9,752 bases of DNA, from positions 1-9,752 of the forward strand of contig JBNKDD010000214.1 in the NCBI GenBank assembly GCA_050288085.1. Reading direction: 5' to 3'. A program made the translations under genes and the position numbers. The notes under the pieces are model-generated. The model had not been told where the DNA came from. It ran no database searches and worked only from the letters and a program-made list of their open reading frames with translations. Shown here in pieces: positions 6,751 through 9,752 of the stretch. Every line of letters begins with the position of its first letter. Within the stretch, counting starts at the first letter, position 1. The stretch is from JBNKDD01 sp050288085 (lineage in GTDB: Bacteria > Chloroflexota > Anaerolineae > Aggregatilineales > UBA3940).

Positions 6751-7941
6751 ATGCGAGTTGTAGTCTCGGTTGAGCAGCGTTTTGATCGCACCCCGGACGG
6801 CGCGATCTGGACGCGGTCGATGTTCCCCTATCCATTTTGGACGCGCTACCTCGATGTATTTGACGAGGTCCTTATCTTATCGCGTGCGCAGGATGTCCCC
6901 GCCGCCGAACTCTTTTGGAATCAAGTAGACGGTGACCGGGTATCCTTCGCCCCGATCCCCCATTACCTCGGCCCTTTGCAATACCTTCAGCGGTTCCCCG
7001 CCATCCACCGGGCGATCTGGGCAGCCATCCGCCACGAGGATGCCGTCATCATGCGGGTTGGATCACCGCTCGCCGATTTCATCGCGCCCCGTCTCCGCCG
7101 CTTCGATCATCCCTATGGCCTGGAAGTTGTTGGCGATCCCCATGATGTCTTTGCGCCGGGTGCTGTTCGACACCCTCTGCGGCCATTGTTTAGATGGTGG
7201 TTCGCTCGCCAGTTGCGCCGCCAATGCCGCCTGGCCGATGGCGTCGCCTACGTCACCGAGTGGATGCTCCAGCAGCGCTACCCACCCAGGCCGGACGCCT
7301 ATTCAACCCATTATTCAAGCGTAGAACTGGATGACCTGGCCTTTGTCGAGAGGCCGCGCCCCGCTGACCTGGCTAAACGATCTTTTCACCTGGTGCTGGT
7401 CGGATCGCTGGGGCAGTATTATAAGGCTCCGGACGTCGTGATCGATGCCCTGGACCGTTGTCTGCATACCGGCCTTGACCTGACCCTCACCCTGGTTGGT
7501 GATGGTAAGGTACGTCCCCAACTTGAAGCGCAGGTTGCATCGCTGGGCCTATCCGACCGGGTGACTTTTACCGGTCAGCTTCCCGGCGGGCAGGCGGTGC
7601 GTGATCACCTGGATCAGGCCGACCTGTTTGTGTTACCCTCCCGCTCGGAGGGACTGCCCCGCGCCCTGATCGAAGCGATGGCCCGTGCCCTGCCCGCCAT
7701 CGGATCGACGGTCGGCGGCTTCCCCGAACTCCTGGACGAATCCGAACTGGTCCCACCCGGTGATGCCGACGCCCTCGCCGACAAGATTCGAGAGATCCTC
7801 ACCGACCCGGCCCGGATGGCGGTGCTCTCGGCCCGCAACCTGGATGTTGCCAGGGCCTATCACGAGGATATCCTTAAGGCCCGCCGTGATGCTTATTACC
7901 AGCATATCCGCTCGATCACCGAGGCGTGGTTGGCGGGCTGA
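6751..7941 (+). CDS. GT4 glycosyltransferase, second of the operon
   Basis: This 396-residue GT-B glycosyltransferase of family GT4 is distinct from the first. Its N-terminal acceptor domain opens with MRVVVSVEQRFDRTPDGAIW (1-20) and carries a MRVGSPLADF segment (101-110). The donor domain has VGSLGQYYKAPD (217-228) with Lys225 in the phosphate-binding loop, LVGDGKVRPQLE (248-259), and EX7E as Glu300 and Glu308 in SEGLPRALIEAM. VGGFPELL (321-328) and PPGDADALADKI (335-346) are the usual C-terminal GT4 elements. The ATG at 6751 follows the polymerase stop by two bases; AGGAGGAG at 6731-6738 is the likely ribosome site, 12 bases upstream, which is a little long. The reading frame extends upstream to 6568 inside the polymerase gene, but that part is antisense-free overlap without a ribosome site. 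Role: probably the second sugar transfer in building the repeat unit. The acceptor and sugar are unknown. Confidence 0.9.
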   Translation: MRVVVSVEQRFDRTPDGAIWTRSMFPYPFWTRYLDVFDEVLILSRAQDVPAAELFWNQVDGDRVSFAPIPHYLGPLQYLQRFPAIHRAIWAAIRHEDAVIMRVGSPLADFIAPRLRRFDHPYGLEVVGDPHDVFAPGAVRHPLRPLFRWWFARQLRRQCRLADGVAYVTEWMLQQRYPPRPDAYSTHYSSVELDDLAFVERPRPADLAKRSFHLVLVGSLGQYYKAPDVVIDALDRCLHTGLDLTLTLVGDGKVRPQLEAQVASLGLSDRVTFTGQLPGGQAVRDHLDQADLFVLPSRSEGLPRALIEAMARALPAIGSTVGGFPELLDESELVPPGDADALADKIREILTDPARMAVLSARNLDVARAYHEDILKARRDAYYQHIRSITEAWLAG

Positions 7942-7987
7942 GGCTGCAACTTGTTTCGAGATCGTTCCTGCTAGTGGGCATGTAAGG

Positions 7988-8668
7988 CTACTTCAGCAGA
8001 CGTTTTGACACTCTTTCCATTACGCTGCCCAGGCTCTCATGATAAGTTTCAACTTCGTATCGACGGGCTATACATTCAAATGTTGTGTCGTGAAACCACA
8101 AAATATAGTGATGCAGCTTGTGCCAGGTCTCCGGGTTGTAATTCGGGTGTACTTTATTGATCGATTCAATCTCTGCAATCCATCTCGAATTTTCAACAAC
8201 CTGAGCCCGATAGAATTCAAGACCTTTACCATACAGGGGATGCCCTGAGAACACCTCATCATTGGGTGACCCAAACTTGACACTTAAAGGTCTTTGAAAC
8301 TCTACAACAGCCAATGATTCCGCTGTCTCATCGTCTGGTTTACGCATTTTTGCATGAGTACCATCCCAATCGGGATCAAAAGTAGCCAGGTAAAAAATCA
8401 GGAAGACTTGCGAATCATTGGACAACACATGTGGCAGCGGTGCTCCTGTATCCCACAAAACCGGAAAGTCAATCGTGATGGCGTATTCTTCTCCTTTTGC
8501 CGCCGCCACTTCTCGCTCAAGAGCTAGTACATCATTACGAGCACGCTGATAAGCTTCTTGTTCGCCGCCTTTGGGTTTTGACCGTAATGCGGATATTGCT
8601 TCTTTCAGCCGCTTTCGTGCTGTTTCAAGCTTACCTTCCATTCTTTGGATGTTCATGCCGTTGCTCAT
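7988..8668 (-). CDS. Uncharacterised protein with N-terminal coiled coil
   Basis: The 226-residue product is predicted to be soluble. Residues 8-58 are charged and heptad-like, predicted as an antiparallel coiled-coil hairpin with a KPKGG turn at 31-35. A conserved-looking globular domain follows: ITIDFPVLWDTGAPLPH (64-80), WDGT (101-104), GSPNDEVFSGHPLYGKGLE (133-151) and HHYILWFHDTTFECIARRY (186-204). I recall an unnamed bacterial family with the DFPVLWDTGAPLPH, GHPLYG-GL and WFHD-TFEC-A motifs, usually without the coiled coil, but know no function for it. No catalytic signature is certain, although the His and Asp residues around 186-194 are suggestive. The ATG at 8668 has GGGGGAG at 8676-8682, seven bases upstream. 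It begins four bases after the stop of the upstream interrupted gene, so the two form a pair. The gene ends in TAG and faces the second glycosyltransferase tail to tail, 46 bases away, with no clear terminator between them. Confidence 0.82.
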   Translation of the reverse strand: MSNGMNIQRMEGKLETARKRLKEAISALRSKPKGGEQEAYQRARNDVLALEREVAAAKGEEYAITIDFPVLWDTGAPLPHVLSNDSQVFLIFYLATFDPDWDGTHAKMRKPDDETAESLAVVEFQRPLSVKFGSPNDEVFSGHPLYGKGLEFYRAQVVENSRWIAEIESINKVHPNYNPETWHKLHHYILWFHDTTFECIARRYEVETYHESLGSVMERVSKRLLK

Positions 8669-8672
8669 ATTT

Positions 8673-9026
8673 TTACTCCCCCTTGAATATCACCCGAAAC
8701 CAACCCTTGCCTTCCATCGCGTCAATATGAAGTAGAAACTCGGCCACCTCTTCCCCACCTTCGCCCGGTATCAATAGGAGTTCCCGGTTGAGAGTAGTAT
8801 CGATCTCATCAGATCTTTCCCAATCTGGTTCTGCTGACGGATCATCAAATATCTCCAGGTCCTCATCAAATAGTGGTTGGTATTCTTCAAAGGCAGACGT
8901 TGGCTCGAATTTGCATATGAAAAAGGGGAAATCCAGATCACAGGCGAACAGGCGACCGATAAGTACATTCCCATCGCGTTTCCGCAGTTCCCATGACTTG
9001 TAAGGCTATTCCGAGTTATCCGGCAT
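8673..9026 (-). pseudogene. Small uncharacterised gene interrupted by amber codon 7
   Basis: From ATG at 9026 the frame reads MPDNSE, then TAG (9006-9008), then 110 uninterrupted codons in the same frame to TAA at 8673-8675. The downstream part looks like real protein: SWELRKRDGNVLIGRL, ACDLDFPFFICKFEPT, SAFEEYQPLFDEDLEIFDD, ELLLIPGEGGEEVAEFLLHID and GKGWFRVIFKGE. I remember an unnamed family of about 110-130 residues with the order W-x-LR, D-x-P-x-F, FEPTxAFE-x-PLF and EFLLHID; the match covers the whole length. No ATG, GTG or TTG follows the amber in frame before the last third of the protein. The upstream frame is closed by another TAG just before the ATG. AGGAGG lies at 9039-9044 and a TATAAT at 9094-9099, so the expression signals are intact. 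The most likely reading is a recent nonsense mutation or a sequencing error; a readthrough-controlled gene is less likely. The 226-residue gene follows it by four bases. Confidence 0.72.
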
Positions 9027-9038
9027 GGTTATCTAATC

Positions 9039-9044
9039 CCTCCT
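9039..9044 (-). promoter_or_regulatory. Ribosome-binding site of the amber-interrupted gene
   Basis: The minus strand reads AGGAGG, 12 bases upstream of ATG 9026. The consensus sequence is perfect but the spacing is slightly long. It supports initiation at 9026, before the amber codon. Confidence 0.5.
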
Positions 9045-9093
9045 GAGTCTTTAGCTTGAGATTGTATCTTCTGCCCCCTGATTCTAAGCCTCA

Positions 9094-9099
9094 ATTATA
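9094..9099 (-). promoter_or_regulatory. Candidate -10 element for the 9026-to-7988 gene pair
   Basis: The minus strand reads TATAAT exactly, giving a predicted transcript start near 9087 and a leader of about 60 bases. The hexamer 17 bases upstream (TTCCTC) is a poor -35, so the call rests on the -10 and its position. Confidence 0.4.
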
Positions 9100-9126
9100 C
9101 ATGGTCAGAGAAAGGCGAGGAATCAC

Positions 9127-9159
9127 CCGCTGGCGAAGCATAGGACACCCGCCGGGCGG
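9127..9159. repeat. GC-rich imperfect hairpin between divergent genes
   Basis: CCGCTGGCG at 9127-9135 can pair with CGCCGGGCGG at 9150-9159: nine pairs including one G-T, one bulged G, and a 14-base loop. No T-run follows on either strand, so it is not an intrinsic terminator. It lies between the two candidate divergent promoters and could be a protein site or chance. Confidence 0.25.
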
Positions 9160-9163
9160 ATCA

Positions 9164-9193
9164 TTGGCAAATCTCCCTGATTGCATCTATCAT
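9164..9193 (+). promoter_or_regulatory. Candidate sigma-70-type promoter for the TPR gene
   Basis: TTGGCA at 9164-9169 (one mismatch to TTGACA) and TATCAT at 9188-9193 (one mismatch to TATAAT) are separated by 18 bases. The predicted start is near 9200, leaving a leader of about 28 bases. This is the best -35/-10 pair in the window. Confidence 0.5.
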
Positions 9194-9228
9194 GTTTACC
9201 ACCATATCTATCGCCGGGAGGGGCCATG

Positions 9229-9752
9229 ATGGATAGTGATGAACTGAGCATTGAAGAACCACCGATTCAGCCAGAGGATACCCAGGCTAATCGAAAGACC
9301 AGGAAAAAGAAGCGAACAACGCTGTTTATCATTATTGCTGGTGTCCTCTCTATTCCACTCTATATCGTGGCTATCTCATTTATCCAGATTTTCCTGGAGC
9401 AGCTTCCCTGCCTGCCCGTTCAGGGATTTGTCAATCAAGGGGATGAATACTACGAATCAGGGGACTATGATGCTGCTATCCTGGAATACACCAAAGCCGT
9501 TGAGAGGAAACCTTATCTTTCTTGCGGATATTTCCCACGTGGGAAGGCTTATTATTCTTTAAATGATATTGAACTGGCGTTGCTAGATTTCAATCAAGCT
9601 GTGGCCTTTGAGCCTGAGCATGCAGAAACCTATGCTTATCGTGCCAGAGTTTATTATCGTCTTGGTTTTACTGATCTCACGATAGCAGATGCCAACAAAG
9701 CACTCAGCCTCACCCCAAGATTGGCCTGGGCCTATTATGACCGTGGGCTGGC
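9229..9752 (+). CDS. Membrane-anchored tetratricopeptide-repeat protein, 3' end cut by window edge
   Basis: The 174 complete codons visible run open to the right edge. The order is an acidic cytosolic N-terminus (1-20), a very basic stretch RKTRKKKR (22-29), one membrane segment (about 32-56), then TPR units of 34 residues at about 63-96, 97-130 and 131-164 and a fourth beginning at 165. Each unit shows the TPR pattern: GDEYYESGDYDAAILEYTKAV, GKAYYSLNDIELALLDFNQAV, ARVYYRLGFTDLTIADANKAL. The basic stretch before the membrane segment predicts the N-terminus inside and the TPR domain outside, by the positive-inside rule. TPR domains bind peptides or partner proteins; the partner is unknown. Two ATG codons are adjacent: 9226 is only two bases from GGGAGGGG (9216-9223), while 9229 sits seven bases from GGGAGG and is preferred. 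It is divergent from the amber-interrupted gene. Confidence 0.87.
   Translation, partial: MDSDELSIEEPPIQPEDTQANRKTRKKKRTTLFIIIAGVLSIPLYIVAISFIQIFLEQLPCLPVQGFVNQGDEYYESGDYDAAILEYTKAVERKPYLSCGYFPRGKAYYSLNDIELALLDFNQAVAFEPEHAETYAYRARVYYRLGFTDLTIADANKALSLTPRLAWAYYDRGL

Noticed and set aside
7942..7987. Bidirectional terminator between the convergent glycosyltransferase and coiled-coil genes
   Set aside because: Expected from the layout, but I see no GC-rich stem followed by a T-run on either strand in these 46 bases.
8771..9003. Open frames on both strands across the amber-interrupted gene
   Set aside because: The minus-strand frame at 8771-8974 is shifted relative to the family-like frame, and the plus-strand frame at 8788-9003 is a Ser-rich antisense shadow. 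The frame ending at 8673 reads as the real protein.
9006..9008. UAG reassigned to an amino acid in this organism
   Set aside because: Two other genes in the window (4201-5331 and 7988-8668) end in TAG at positions that fit gene ends, so general reassignment is not supported.

Overview
The window looks like chromosomal DNA from a free-living bacterium, most likely a member of the Chloroflexota (Anaerolineae-like). That placement is inferred from general style: a Thr/Pro-linker lipoprotein, a KimA-type K+ transporter, GT4/Wzy polysaccharide genes and uncharacterised small proteins. No marker gene fixes the taxon. There is no rRNA, tRNA, CRISPR array, transposase or phage gene.

Layout, left to right. 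(1) 1-1186, minus strand: a two-domain secreted lipoprotein, then a small acidic protein of unknown function cut by the left edge. (2) 1348-4034, minus strand: a KimA-type APC potassium transporter followed by an alpha/beta hydrolase, 29 bases apart and probably one operon. (3) 4201-7941, plus strand: a compact surface-polysaccharide operon made of an EpsF-like GT4 glycosyltransferase, a Wzy-like oligosaccharide repeat-unit polymerase and a second GT4 glycosyltransferase; the first pair overlaps by 20 bases and the second pair is 2 bases apart. (4) 7988-9026, minus strand: a pair of uncharacterised genes. The promoter-proximal one has an in-frame amber codon at position 7, followed by a long family-like reading frame. 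(5) 9229-9752, plus strand: a membrane-anchored TPR protein running off the right edge, divergent from pair 4.

How the genes work together. The three plus-strand genes form a coherent unit. The two GT4 enzymes would add sugars to a lipid-linked repeat unit on the cytoplasmic face, and the Wzy-like protein would polymerise units on the outer face. No flippase, initiating transferase or chain-length regulator is in view, so these must lie elsewhere. The KimA protein keeps every K+-pathway residue I can place by memory of the Bacillus subtilis protein. The central block (about 1348-7941) is visibly richer in G+C than both flanks, where the uncharacterised genes sit, so the flanks may have a different history.

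The observations most worth checking are the amber-interrupted gene at 8673-9026, the two poly-G/C tracts in and just upstream of the lipoprotein gene, the internal duplication in that lipoprotein, and the nested palindrome at 1275-1317. I did not find a clearly new multi-gene system.
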